This document shows, one piece after another, positions 24,757 through 32,917 of a DNA stretch of 36,945 bases (the stretch's first letter is position 1; each line of letters begins with the position of its first letter). The position numbers and the translations under genes are program-made. The stretch is taken from assembly GCA_016932855.1 (NCBI GenBank), contig JAFGCB010000018.1:1-36945 (forward strand). Reading direction: 5' to 3'. The stretch is from Candidatus Omnitrophota bacterium. Lineage in GTDB: Bacteria > Omnitrophota > Gorgyraeia > Duberdicusellales > Duberdicusellaceae. A model generated the notes under the pieces. That model was not told the origin of the DNA, made no database searches, and saw only the letters and a list, made by a program, of their open reading frames with translations.

Positions 24757-27114
24757 CTATGCCTTTAATTTTCTGGCCTTAAGCCTTGAACGGACTTTTC
24801 CGAATAAAAATACAGGTTTTATCCACCAGGCCAGAACCGGTATCATAATTAAAGATGTAATCATATTTAAAATCAAAGAAAGGCAGAGGTTAAACCCAAG
24901 CTTTGCCTGCAGCAAAATTGAAGAAAAAACCCAGACAAAAATACCCAACGAGACCACAAAACCGCTGAAAAATACCGCCTTACCGCTGGTAATAAGGGTC
25001 TGGTGAAGGATATTTTTGTAGGTGCGTTTCTTTTCTCTTATCTCCTCAAAAAGACGGGCCAGTATATAAATACCGTAATTAATTCCTAAGCCTTCACTTA
25101 AGGCGGCAAGAGGAAGGGTCTCGGTAGTAATAGAGGTACCCAAGAAGCCGAACATAGAAAAGACTATTAAGTTACTTAAGATAAGCGGCAGAAGAAGAAT
25201 CCAGCCGGCGACAAAAGACCTGTAAACAAAACTCACGTAGAGAAAGATTAAAAGGGAAATAAGAATAACATTAGGTATGATTGTCCTTTTTATAATATCA
25301 TTAATCGCGAATAAAATACCGATGTCTCCTCCCGCGTAGTGAAACTTAAGGCTAGGATATTTTTTCCCATCAAAGTATTTTTTAGTCTTATCTACCGCAA
25401 GATCTACGGTGGTTGATTTATGGTCTTTAAAATCGAATTTTATATTGGCCAAGCATTCATTAGGGCTTATCAAATGATCGTAGTCATTAGGAAAGCCGCT
25501 TAAGGTATATAAAAACCAGTATTGGGCAACCACGTCGTCTTTATCAGGAACCCTGAAATATTCTGGCTTTCCCTCGAACATAAACATATTTAAAGCCTTA
25601 ACAGCTCCTACTATCGACAGAGATGAACCTGCCTTAGGGACTTCTTTTAATAAAAATCCCTGAAAATCGTCAATCGCCTTTAAAGAATCCACCTTAAGCA
25701 AGGAATCTTCGGATTCTACAAAAATATAATAAGAATTTGTTCCTCCGAAGTTACTGTTAATAAAGCTTTCCGCCCGGTTATAAGGGCTGTCGGCGTATAA
25801 ATAACTTGAACCTTCGGTGTTATCGCCAACAACGATTTTGCCTATCCCCAAGAAAGAGATAAGACAAATAACCACGAAAATGCTTACAATAATTGTTCCG
25901 GCTTTTTTGTCTAGAGAAAACACGCTTAACTTGGAAAGAAGGCTATCAACCCACTTGTGAGCCTCTTCTCTCTTTACTTCCAATATTTTCGGCCGGTGCA
26001 GAAAAGACAGAACGCAAGGGGTAAACATAAAAGAAGTAAAAAAGTTGGCTAAGATGCCCAGCCCCGAAGCCATAGCCATGCTTTTTATAGTCGGAAGCGG
26101 CACAAACCCCAAGGATAAAAAACCAAAACCATCGGTAAGCACGCAGGCAAGACCGGGAATAAATAAATGGCTCATAGTATTTACAATGGCATGCTTGCTC
26201 TTCATCCGGGGATTGCGCATCTCTTCATAGTAACGCTTCATGGTATGTATGGAATGGCTGATTCCTAAAGAAAGAATTATAAAAGGCACAAGTATCGTTG
26301 AAGGGTCAAGCCTTAGGCCCATGAGCTTCATTGTTCCCATCCCCCATAAAGTCGCCATTGAAGAATCAATTAAAGGAAGTATTACTCCCCTCTTAGAACG
26401 GAAGGTAAGGTACAAAATGCAGGAAATAACAATAAAGCTTATCATTAAAATTTTAAACATCCGCGGCATATAAAAATTAAGCCACCCTTCTAATATAGGC
26501 CGCCCGGCAATATACATGCTTGTATTGGCATCTTCATATTTTTCTTTAAAACCTTTAAGTACGTCAAAAATATATGAAGTCTTAACTTTTGATTCAAAAT
26601 CAAGATAGATAAGGGTGCTTTTTAAATCCGGGGAAACCATTTTTCCGTAGACATTCGGGTTGGATACGACCCTTGCTCTAAATTCAGCCATTTCTCCGGC
26701 ATTCTCGGGAGCAACCCTTAAAAGTCTTTTTACAAAAAACCCTTCTTCATTGACTGTCACGTGTTTTATATGACGCGAAGCTATGGAATTAATCCGGGCT
26801 ATATTTACACCCTCCAGGAGATATAAATCTTCGGTTAGCAAAATCAACTTTTCTAAAAATTCTTTTTCAAAAATAGTTGAATTCTTTGCTTCCAGGGCAA
26901 TTGATACCTGGTTAAGACCGCCGAAGATATCAGTAAGGGTATTCTGGACTTTTATAAAGGCGTGTTTCTGGGGCAAGAAATCCTCAAGGTGTGTCTCGAT
27001 CTTTATGTCTTTTAATACATTTATGAAAAATACGGAAATAATAACACAAGCAAGAATAATGTATATACGAAGATGGATGATTCGGCGGGCAAATTTATAT
27101 TTCCAGTCAGTCAT
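24757..27114 (-). CDS. RND/MMPL-family transporter
   Basis: Inner-membrane RND superfamily protein of 785 residues with the duplicated layout: TM1 (IYIILACVIISVFFINVL), a large periplasmic loop (about 40-210), five TMs with SMATLWGMGTMKLMGLRLD and ILSLGISHSIHTMKRYYEE, then a second copy of loop plus TMs ending with LGINYGIYILARLFEEI. This is the MMPL/HpnN-like branch, whose members carry lipids such as hopanoids toward the outer membrane. It is followed by LolA-like and DUF1302 genes, giving an inner membrane, periplasm and outer membrane set. A promoter with perfect TATAAT lies just upstream, so it can be expressed apart from the enzyme genes. The substrate is unknown. Confidence 0.9.
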   Translation of the reverse strand: MTDWKYKFARRIIHLRIYIILACVIISVFFINVLKDIKIETHLEDFLPQKHAFIKVQNTLTDIFGGLNQVSIALEAKNSTIFEKEFLEKLILLTEDLYLLEGVNIARINSIASRHIKHVTVNEEGFFVKRLLRVAPENAGEMAEFRARVVSNPNVYGKMVSPDLKSTLIYLDFESKVKTSYIFDVLKGFKEKYEDANTSMYIAGRPILEGWLNFYMPRMFKILMISFIVISCILYLTFRSKRGVILPLIDSSMATLWGMGTMKLMGLRLDPSTILVPFIILSLGISHSIHTMKRYYEEMRNPRMKSKHAIVNTMSHLFIPGLACVLTDGFGFLSLGFVPLPTIKSMAMASGLGILANFFTSFMFTPCVLSFLHRPKILEVKREEAHKWVDSLLSKLSVFSLDKKAGTIIVSIFVVICLISFLGIGKIVVGDNTEGSSYLYADSPYNRAESFINSNFGGTNSYYIFVESEDSLLKVDSLKAIDDFQGFLLKEVPKAGSSLSIVGAVKALNMFMFEGKPEYFRVPDKDDVVAQYWFLYTLSGFPNDYDHLISPNECLANIKFDFKDHKSTTVDLAVDKTKKYFDGKKYPSLKFHYAGGDIGILFAINDIIKRTIIPNVILISLLIFLYVSFVYRSFVAGWILLLPLILSNLIVFSMFGFLGTSITTETLPLAALSEGLGINYGIYILARLFEEIREKKRTYKNILHQTLITSGKAVFFSGFVVSLGIFVWVFSSILLQAKLGFNLCLSLILNMITSLIMIPVLAWWIKPVFLFGKVRSRLKARKLKA

Positions 27115-27166
27115 TTTAGCAAAGCCATACGGCGGAAACCTAAATTAGAAAAATTATATTAATAAA

Positions 27167-27194
27167 ATTATACTAGCGCAGAATAACATTGCAA
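27167..27194 (-). promoter_or_regulatory. Promoter before the RND gene
   Basis: TTGCAA (27189-27194), a 16-bp spacer and a consensus TATAAT (27167-27172) on the minus strand, about 50 bp before the ATG. Just upstream AACAAAT / ATTTGTT forms a perfect 7-bp inverted repeat that could be an operator. Confidence 0.6.
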
Positions 27195-27289
27195 GTAAAA
27201 ACAAATAAAGTAATTTGTTTATTAATGATTGTTATTCAATGAGATATGAATATTTAAAATTATTTTATGGGTAAAGGCGGGAATGAATT

Positions 27290-28723
27290 TTAAATTCCGA
27301 ACCATCCTTCAACCGGACTTCTATTTAGACCTATGCCAATATGCTTGGGCTGGATATATTCAAAAAATCCGAATTTTCCCAGGTTTCTTCCCCAGCCGGA
27401 TTTACCTGTTCCGCCGAAAGGGGTCTGGGAATTCATCTGAGCAAAACTATTTATCCAAACTGTTCCAACTCTGGCATTACGGGCCAGCTTATCTGCTAGC
27501 TGCAAGTCTTTGGTCCAAATCTGAAGGACTAACCCTGTGGGGTTATCCTCGATTATTTTATCTACTTCTTTTCTATTAAAGCTTTTAATCAAGATAACCG
27601 GGGCGAAAAATTCTTCATAGATCACCTCTTCTACCCTAATCATAGTAGGCGGATAAAAGTAACCTTTCTCTTCCAAGGGCTTTCCGCCGGAAATAATCTC
27701 TGCTCCTTTATCTTTCAGCTCTTTTACCCGCGAGTGGATATTTTCTAAATGCTCCTTAGTTACAAGAGCGCCTATTCCTGTATCAGGCGCGAAAGGCGAA
27801 CCTATCTTTATCTTTGATATGCGCTTTTTTAAATCTTTTACAAAATCTTCATAAATACTTTCTTCAATCAAGGCAAAGCTTGTGCCGATGCACATCTGAC
27901 CCTGCTTAATAAAGGAAGAACCTAAAATATTCTGCAAAGCTCTTTCTTTGTCGGCATCGGAAAATACCAAGGTTAAATTACAGCCGCCTAATTCGCAGAT
28001 TATCTTCTTGGGGAAATCTTTTGACTGATAAATTATCTTCTTAAGGGTATCCCTTGAGCCGGTAAAAGAAATAATATCGATATCGCTCTCGGAAAGGAGC
28101 TTGCCAACAGTTTCGCCCCGGCCGGTAATTATATTTATCAGCCCCTTGGGGATATCTAATTTATCTATATATTTGGCAAGCTCAAGGACTGAAAGCGAAC
28201 CGTACTCCGAAGGCTTTACAATCAAAGAATTTCCTGCTGCAAGAGAAGCAGCGCAGGTAAAGCCGAAAATCATCAAAGGCACGTTGTACGGTAAATATAC
28301 CCCGCAGACTCCGAAAGGCTCATAACGTATAAAATCTATCCCGGCTTCGCTTTCCAGCAATTCTTCCTCTAAACTCTCCAGAAACGAAGCATAATAATTA
28401 AAGGCGTCGGCTCCTAAAGGAATATCCACAAAAAGCGACTCTTTTAAAGGCTTTCCGATTTCTTTAGTTTCAAGCTCTGAAAGACAGGAAAGATTATCAA
28501 GCATGACCCGGGCGATCTGACGCAATACTTTTGCCCTTTCTTTAAACGAAGTTCTTGACCATTCCTTCTGGGCAAGCCTTGCCTTTTTAATAGTAAAATC
28601 TAAATCTTCTTGCTTTGCCTCGAATATCTTAGCAAAAACCTGCTCGGTCGCCGGATCAACAACCTCTATATCCTGCTTGCCTTTCTTAAACTCCCCGCCT
28701 ATATAATATTTATACTCCTGCAT
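27290..28723 (-). CDS. Aldehyde dehydrogenase family protein
   Basis: NAD(P)-dependent oxidation of an aldehyde to an acid. The 477 residues show the ALDH layout: the N-terminal pattern (YYIGGEFKKGKQDIEVVDPATEQVFAKI), the cofactor loop (SFTGSRDTLKKI), the catalytic Glu in ICELGGCN and the catalytic Cys in KQGQMCIGTSF. The C-terminal bridge is QTPFGGTGKSGWGRN. It is closest in style to lactaldehyde/succinate-semialdehyde type enzymes. It follows the aldolase by 40 bp. An aldolase that releases a small aldehyde followed by an ALDH is a logical pair, but the true substrate is not visible in the sequence. Confidence 0.92.
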   Translation of the reverse strand: MQEYKYYIGGEFKKGKQDIEVVDPATEQVFAKIFEAKQEDLDFTIKKARLAQKEWSRTSFKERAKVLRQIARVMLDNLSCLSELETKEIGKPLKESLFVDIPLGADAFNYYASFLESLEEELLESEAGIDFIRYEPFGVCGVYLPYNVPLMIFGFTCAASLAAGNSLIVKPSEYGSLSVLELAKYIDKLDIPKGLINIITGRGETVGKLLSESDIDIISFTGSRDTLKKIIYQSKDFPKKIICELGGCNLTLVFSDADKERALQNILGSSFIKQGQMCIGTSFALIEESIYEDFVKDLKKRISKIKIGSPFAPDTGIGALVTKEHLENIHSRVKELKDKGAEIISGGKPLEEKGYFYPPTMIRVEEVIYEEFFAPVILIKSFNRKEVDKIIEDNPTGLVLQIWTKDLQLADKLARNARVGTVWINSFAQMNSQTPFGGTGKSGWGRNLGKFGFFEYIQPKHIGIGLNRSPVEGWFGI

Positions 28724-28763
28724 GATATTCTTAGACTTAAATTTCTTAACTATTATCTATAAG

Positions 28764-29759
28764 CTATTCAACGGGTGCTTGCTCCCAAAGCTTAAAGGTT
28801 CTTACTAAAACAGGGTACCACTTGCTCATCTTGGCAAAATCGCCCTTGGTTTTAACTTTTCCCTGGGCCGAAGCGACAAAAGGCTCGATCTCACGGTTAA
28901 AGACCTTTTTAAGTATGGAAGCCTCTCCTGCTATCAAAAACTCAGCGTCGTCATTATCATCTACTTTTACAACTCTACCTTTATCATAGTGAAAACACAT
29001 TACCTCCTGGGTATCCTGGTTCTTAATAGCTAAACTGCAGGTTAAATTGTATTTCGCTCCTAATTCCTGCGCTTCTTTGTCATTATTTACTAAATCAGCG
29101 AGCTTCTGTCCGTGTTCTCTGGACAAAAGCCTAAATTTTTTTCCGGCGTATCCGCAAGATTCTTCTTTTTTTAAAACAGAGGCTTCTGCTTCAATTCGGA
29201 TCTTTTTTATCACTAAATTAACCCGGCATTGCTCCTCAAGCAGCTCAATGAGGCTAAAAGCCTCTTTGAAATCTCTGCCTATAGAGACCACGCCGTGGCC
29301 CTTAAGAATAACGATATTGGTGTTTTCCAAAGCATCCAATACCGGTTTTGTATCGACGACTATAGGCGTCTCCTGGGGAATAACCGCTGCTTGACCGATA
29401 TAGAACTTCGCCTCGAAAGAGAAAATGTCTAAATTTTCAAAGTAATGAAAAAATGCCGTGGTAAAAGTAGGGTGGGCGTGAATAACAACCCCTGCGTCCT
29501 TGAACTTGCGCTGAATATCTAAATGAAGACTTTTTTCATTAGTAAGCTCGAGCTCTCCCTCCAGAACATTTCCCTTTAAGTCGGCTAAAAGAACTTCTTT
29601 TTCTTCCAGGTGGCCCAGGTAAGAATCGTGGGATGTAACCAAGATCTTATCCCGGTTTACCTTGCAGGAAAGATTTCCGTTCTTGGCGGTAACAAATCCT
29701 TTTTGATTTAAAAGGCCTGCCCAGTAAATAATCTCTTTTTTTTCTTTGGAAAAATTCAT
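28764..29759 (-). CDS. Class II aldolase/adducin domain fused to an SCP2-like domain
   Basis: A two-domain protein of about 331 residues. Residues 1-195 are a class II aldolase (fuculose-phosphate aldolase/MtnB-like): KNGNLSCKV, TNEKSLHLDI with the catalytic Glu, the zinc ligands in VIHAHPTF and a third His in LKGHGVVS. Residues 200-331 look like an SCP2 sterol-carrier fold, best seen in DAEFLIAGEASILKKVF and IEPFVASAQGKVKTKGDF, then a helical end. Such a fusion suggests that the aldolase acts on, or is tethered to, a hydrophobic ligand. The start at 29759 overlaps the previous stop as ATGA, so translation is coupled; an ATG five codons upstream is an alternative. The fusion is continuous, with no stop or frameshift. 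Confidence 0.85.
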   Translation of the reverse strand: MNFSKEKKEIIYWAGLLNQKGFVTAKNGNLSCKVNRDKILVTSHDSYLGHLEEKEVLLADLKGNVLEGELELTNEKSLHLDIQRKFKDAGVVIHAHPTFTTAFFHYFENLDIFSFEAKFYIGQAAVIPQETPIVVDTKPVLDALENTNIVILKGHGVVSIGRDFKEAFSLIELLEEQCRVNLVIKKIRIEAEASVLKKEESCGYAGKKFRLLSREHGQKLADLVNNDKEAQELGAKYNLTCSLAIKNQDTQEVMCFHYDKGRVVKVDDNDDAEFLIAGEASILKKVFNREIEPFVASAQGKVKTKGDFAKMSKWYPVLVRTFKLWEQAPVE

Positions 29760-30232
29760 TGCAATAACCCCCATTCCACTAACTCGTAGTCATTCTCTAT
29801 TATATACTCTTCTTTATTTTCTTGAAGAATAAAATTCTTGCCCTCAAGACTAGAGGCGTCAACGTCCAATCTGTCTAAATCAACCTTGGCCTCATTAAGA
29901 ATTTCTACTCTGACATTATGCAGCTTGCTTAATAAAGCCACGTAAAGACTACCGCATATTCCCGCCAAAGCCTGCTCGTCCGATTCTCTGTAAAAGAGAA
30001 AAGTCTTCTTTATCTTACCTTTATAAAAGAGCAAACCGAGCATATTGTCGGTACAGTAAACAAAATTTATATTACTTTCCTTAAAAAGAGGTATGTTATG
30101 TTTAAGCCCTAGCAAAAAGGGTCTGTTCTCAGGAACTAAAACAGGTAAGCCTTCTCGTTTAAGCTCTTCTAAGCCTTCCTGGGATACAGGCCCCCATACC
30201 AATATAAATTTTCCGGCATTAACCAACTTCAC
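29756..30232 (-). CDS. Half-length, catalytically degenerate MtnA/eIF2B-like paralogue
   Basis: A 158-residue protein starting at GTG. No family is obvious at first sight, but it aligns well with the C-terminal half of the adjacent MtnA-like protein. VPENRPFLLG pairs with ISETRPYLQG; NINFVYCTDNMLGLLFYKGKI pairs with NIPCVLICDNQIAWLMKKEKI; the segments after that also match in length. The catalytic Asp motif GADR is replaced by YRES, NKIGTY by GICGSLY, and the Cys of the TxCN motif is missing. It is therefore probably an inactive partner or regulator of the neighbour. It overlaps that gene by 14 bp and the aldolase by 4 bp, which implies co-translation and perhaps a hetero-oligomer. Confidence 0.75.
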   Translation of the reverse strand: MKLVNAGKFILVWGPVSQEGLEELKREGLPVLVPENRPFLLGLKHNIPLFKESNINFVYCTDNMLGLLFYKGKIKKTFLFYRESDEQALAGICGSLYVALLSKLHNVRVEILNEAKVDLDRLDVDASSLEGKNFILQENKEEYIIENDYELVEWGLLQ

Positions 30233-31133
30233 TAAAATCTCCTATCTCCATAGACTTAGTAACAAATTTATTAGGGGTTATGTCAAAACAAGGATAAATT
30301 GCGTCTATCCGTGAATTATCCGACTTCAAATACATAAACACCTCTTCTTTCGGCCTTTCTTCGATCTCAATGGTATTTATATCAATTTCTCTGGGATACT
30401 GAGTAAGTGCGTAAAAAGGTATGTCAAAATGCGCGGCCAATACCGCCAGGGGATATGTCCCGATCTTATTTATAATATCGCCTTTTTTGCTGGCCCTGTC
30501 CGCGCCGCTAACAACAGAATTAATCTTCTCCTTTTTCATTAACCATGCTATCTGGTTGTCGCAGATAAGCACACAGGGTATATTGTTCCTGCGCAGCTCC
30601 CAAAAAGTAAGTCTTGCTCCCTGCAAATAGGGCCTTGTCTCGGAAATATAAAAAAAACATTCTTTATTAAGCTTTTTTAATTCCTCATATAAATATATAA
30701 GTTCCCCGTTTACATTGCATATAGTAAGAATGTTGGAAGGATTGGGCAAAATTTTTGCTAAACTCTTAGCCCTGTTTCTTCTTAAAGCATCGAAGGCGTT
30801 TATAAAATTCTCTACCGCTTCTGTTATATTAAGGCCCTTTTTAATCTGGGCTTTAAGGATTTCGGCTAATAAGGGAAAATCAAAAGTGGGCCTCTGGTGG
30901 CTGAATTTACTGCTTATCTCGTCTACTGAAAGCCTGTCGCCGAATAGCGCGCAGCAATGAAAAAAAAGAAGCACCTGGCCTAAAGAGCGGGTCTTCATCT
31001 CTTTTAAAACCCCAAGGGCATCATCCAAACCGGATACTTCGATATATTCCTCTTTAAAAGGAAGTCCGGTTTCGTCTAAAACAAAAATACTCTTATCTTT
31101 CAGTCTAACCGGAAATAGTAAAGGACTCTTCAT
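30219..31133 (-). CDS. MtnA/eIF2B-alpha family sugar-phosphate isomerase
   Basis: Member of the IF-2B superfamily that isomerises aldose-1-phosphates such as 5-methylthioribose-1-P or 5-deoxyribose-1-P to ketoses. The C-terminal half is classic: TICNVNGELI with the catalytic Cys, SETRPYLQGARLTFWEL, and SGADRASKKGDIINKIGTYP with the catalytic Asp. It continues with FDIPFYALTQYP, IEIEERPKEEV and FDITPNKFVT. The N-terminal half is less conserved but keeps FVLDETGLPFKEEYIEV and QRPTFDFPLLAE. It has 304 residues, somewhat shorter than MtnA (about 340-360). It overlaps the aminotransferase by 29 bp. Next to a class II aldolase it recalls the methionine-salvage or DHAP-shunt pair MtnA/MtnB, though no kinase or phosphorylase is present here. 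Confidence 0.88.
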   Translation of the reverse strand: MKSPLLFPVRLKDKSIFVLDETGLPFKEEYIEVSGLDDALGVLKEMKTRSLGQVLLFFHCCALFGDRLSVDEISSKFSHQRPTFDFPLLAEILKAQIKKGLNITEAVENFINAFDALRRNRAKSLAKILPNPSNILTICNVNGELIYLYEELKKLNKECFFYISETRPYLQGARLTFWELRRNNIPCVLICDNQIAWLMKKEKINSVVSGADRASKKGDIINKIGTYPLAVLAAHFDIPFYALTQYPREIDINTIEIEERPKEEVFMYLKSDNSRIDAIYPCFDITPNKFVTKSMEIGDFSEVG

Positions 31134-31935
31134 TAAAAACCTCTCTGTAAGCTTTAAGGGCTTTCCGGGTAAGCTCTCCCGGTATGCCTCTGCCTAAAGG
31201 CCTGTCTTCGCAATCAATAAGCGGCATAACCTCTAAAAGGCTGCTGGTCAAGAAAGCCTCATCACAGGAAAATAAATCATCTATACAAAGACTGTCTTCT
31301 TTAACTTCCACATTCAAATCTTCCAGTGCCTTGAATATGACTTTCCTGGTAATGCCTTCGAAGGCTCCGGATGAAAGGCTAGGCGTAATTATCCGGTTAT
31401 TTTTTACAATAAAGATATTGCTACGACTTCCCCCGATTAAATTATTGTCTTCGCTAAAAACCAGGGCCTCATCTTTATTCTTCCTCTGGGCGAAAAACCA
31501 GGATAACCTGTTTTCAAGATAACTCAAGGATTTAATCTTGCCCGACAGAAAGTCTTTATGCCTTTTACGGCTGGAAATAATAGCGGTAAATCCTTTTTCA
31601 TAAACCTCGTCTGTATAATAGCCGAATTTATCAGTATATATGACCAGGCCTGTTCCTTTACGCTTCTTGTAAGCGGTAATCCGTATGTAGGCATCTTCTA
31701 AGCTGTTTAATTTAAGCAAGTCGGAAATTACACTTTCCCAATCCAAGGCCACATTTTCTATACCCAAGAAAGAAAGACCCTTGTTAAGCCTCTGGGTGCG
31801 CAAATCAAGAAAAGGTATACTGCCTTTATAAGCCCTCATCGGCTCAAACGCCCCCCAGCCAAAGAGAAATCCCGGCTCAAAAATTTCACTAAAAGCATCC
31901 TTATCCTGCAAATCGCCGTTATAATATACTTTCAT
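31105..31935 (-). CDS. Class IV (BCAT/ADC-lyase fold) PLP aminotransferase
   Basis: Fold-type IV PLP enzyme of 276 residues. Family marks: YYNGDLQDKDAFSEIFEPGF at the start, FGWGAFEPMRAYKG, the PLP lysine in GKIKSLSYLENRLSW, EALVFSEDNNLIGGSRSNIFIV, and SGAFEGITRKVIF. The group covers branched-chain and D-amino-acid aminotransferases and 4-amino-4-deoxychorismate lyase. Sequence alone does not say which. No pabA/pabB is nearby, so folate synthesis is not supported by context. It begins within the last four bases of the amidohydrolase gene (ATGA). Confidence 0.9.
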   Translation of the reverse strand: MKVYYNGDLQDKDAFSEIFEPGFLFGWGAFEPMRAYKGSIPFLDLRTQRLNKGLSFLGIENVALDWESVISDLLKLNSLEDAYIRITAYKKRKGTGLVIYTDKFGYYTDEVYEKGFTAIISSRKRHKDFLSGKIKSLSYLENRLSWFFAQRKNKDEALVFSEDNNLIGGSRSNIFIVKNNRIITPSLSSGAFEGITRKVIFKALEDLNVEVKEDSLCIDDLFSCDEAFLTSSLLEVMPLIDCEDRPLGRGIPGELTRKALKAYREVFNEESFTISG

Positions 31936-32822
31936 TGCTCAAGTAATCGCATTAAGTTCTCGTAAATAATTTTCTTACGCTCCTCTTCCTTGAGCTTATC
32001 AAAGAGTTTTAGATTCTCCTCAACATTTATATTCACCGGATAGTCTGAACCCCATAAAATTTTATCCTCACCGAATAAATCCATGGCAAGCTGTATGTTT
32101 TCCAAGGACGAACCGGAAGTGTCAACGTAGACATTTTTCAAAAGCTGAGAGGGAAGCTGGCTTAAGTCCTTAACAAGGTCTCTTTTTCTAAGCATCATGT
32201 AGACCCGGTCGAATCGATCCTTAAGAAAAGCCGTTACCCCGCCAAGAGATGAAAAAATAATCTTAGCCTTACAATCTTTAAGCAGCCCCTCCATCATCAA
32301 AAGCCCCAGGAGCATGGAAATATCAAAACTGTATTCCAGAACCGGCATAAGAAGAGGATCTTTTACTCTTTCAAAGCCAATCGGGTTTAAGGTCTGAGGA
32401 TGGACAAAAACAAAAAGATTGTGTTTGTAGGCTTGCTTAAATACTACTTTTATGTTCTCTATAATGAACCTTCCTTCATAGCTTGAGGCTATACTTAAAC
32501 CTTTCAAGCCTTTTTCTTTCAACTCTTCTAGCTGCGGACAAATTGCATCTATGTCAGTTACATCAATAATTCCCGCGGCTACTATTCTTTTGTCCTTAAG
32601 CATAAGTCCGCTTGCCGCCTTGTTGTAAATAGAACAGGCCTCTTTACGGCTTTTTAGCTTAAGATGAGCGTCTGTTGAAGGATAGACCAAAAGCGCTTTT
32701 TCTATGCTATACTTATCCAGAAACCCGCAGAGAGCCTTACTGTCAGTCCAGGCTCCCTTATAAAAAGAAGTATGGACTGACAGCTCTTTGGGGATAAAAT
32801 GAATATGAGAATCACATAACAT
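31932..32822 (-). CDS. Amidohydrolase-2 / ACMSD-like TIM-barrel protein, one metal ligand lost
   Basis: Metal-dependent TIM-barrel hydrolase or decarboxylase family, 296 residues. It has the N-terminal HxH (CDSHIHFIP), a later His (FVFVHPQT) and the GSDYP motif (ILWGSDYPVNIN) with the catalytic Asp. The strand that usually gives a second His (-HLGG or -SHxGG) reads IIFSSLGGVTAF, so that ligand is Ser. Activity may therefore be altered. Relatives decarboxylate or hydrolyse aromatic and lactone substrates (ACMSD, gamma-resorcylate and 4-oxalomesaconate groups). A repeat-rich gap of 95 bp separates it from the radical SAM gene, and it overlaps the aminotransferase by 4 bp. Confidence 0.82.
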   Translation of the reverse strand: MLCDSHIHFIPKELSVHTSFYKGAWTDSKALCGFLDKYSIEKALLVYPSTDAHLKLKSRKEACSIYNKAASGLMLKDKRIVAAGIIDVTDIDAICPQLEELKEKGLKGLSIASSYEGRFIIENIKVVFKQAYKHNLFVFVHPQTLNPIGFERVKDPLLMPVLEYSFDISMLLGLLMMEGLLKDCKAKIIFSSLGGVTAFLKDRFDRVYMMLRKRDLVKDLSQLPSQLLKNVYVDTSGSSLENIQLAMDLFGEDKILWGSDYPVNINVEENLKLFDKLKEEERKKIIYENLMRLLEQ

Positions 32823-32829
32823 CTATTTG

Positions 32830-32914
32830 GACTCCAGACAAAAGACTCAAGACCAAAGACTTAAAACCAACCTAAAAATTCTGGTCTGTAGTCTTAAGTC
32901 TCGAGTCTATGGTC
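32830..32914. repeat. Inverted heptad arrays between radical SAM and amidohydrolase genes
   Basis: GAC stands at exactly 32830, 32837, 32844, 32851 and 32858 with AAC at 32865. Its inverted counterpart GTC stands at 32884, 32891, 32898, 32905 and 32912. All steps are 7 bp. The arms can pair over roughly 35 bp with mismatches (GACTCAAGACC against AGTCTTAAGTCTCGAGTCT). This is the only real gap inside the enzyme operon. Confidence 0.85.
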
Positions 32915-32917
32915 TAA

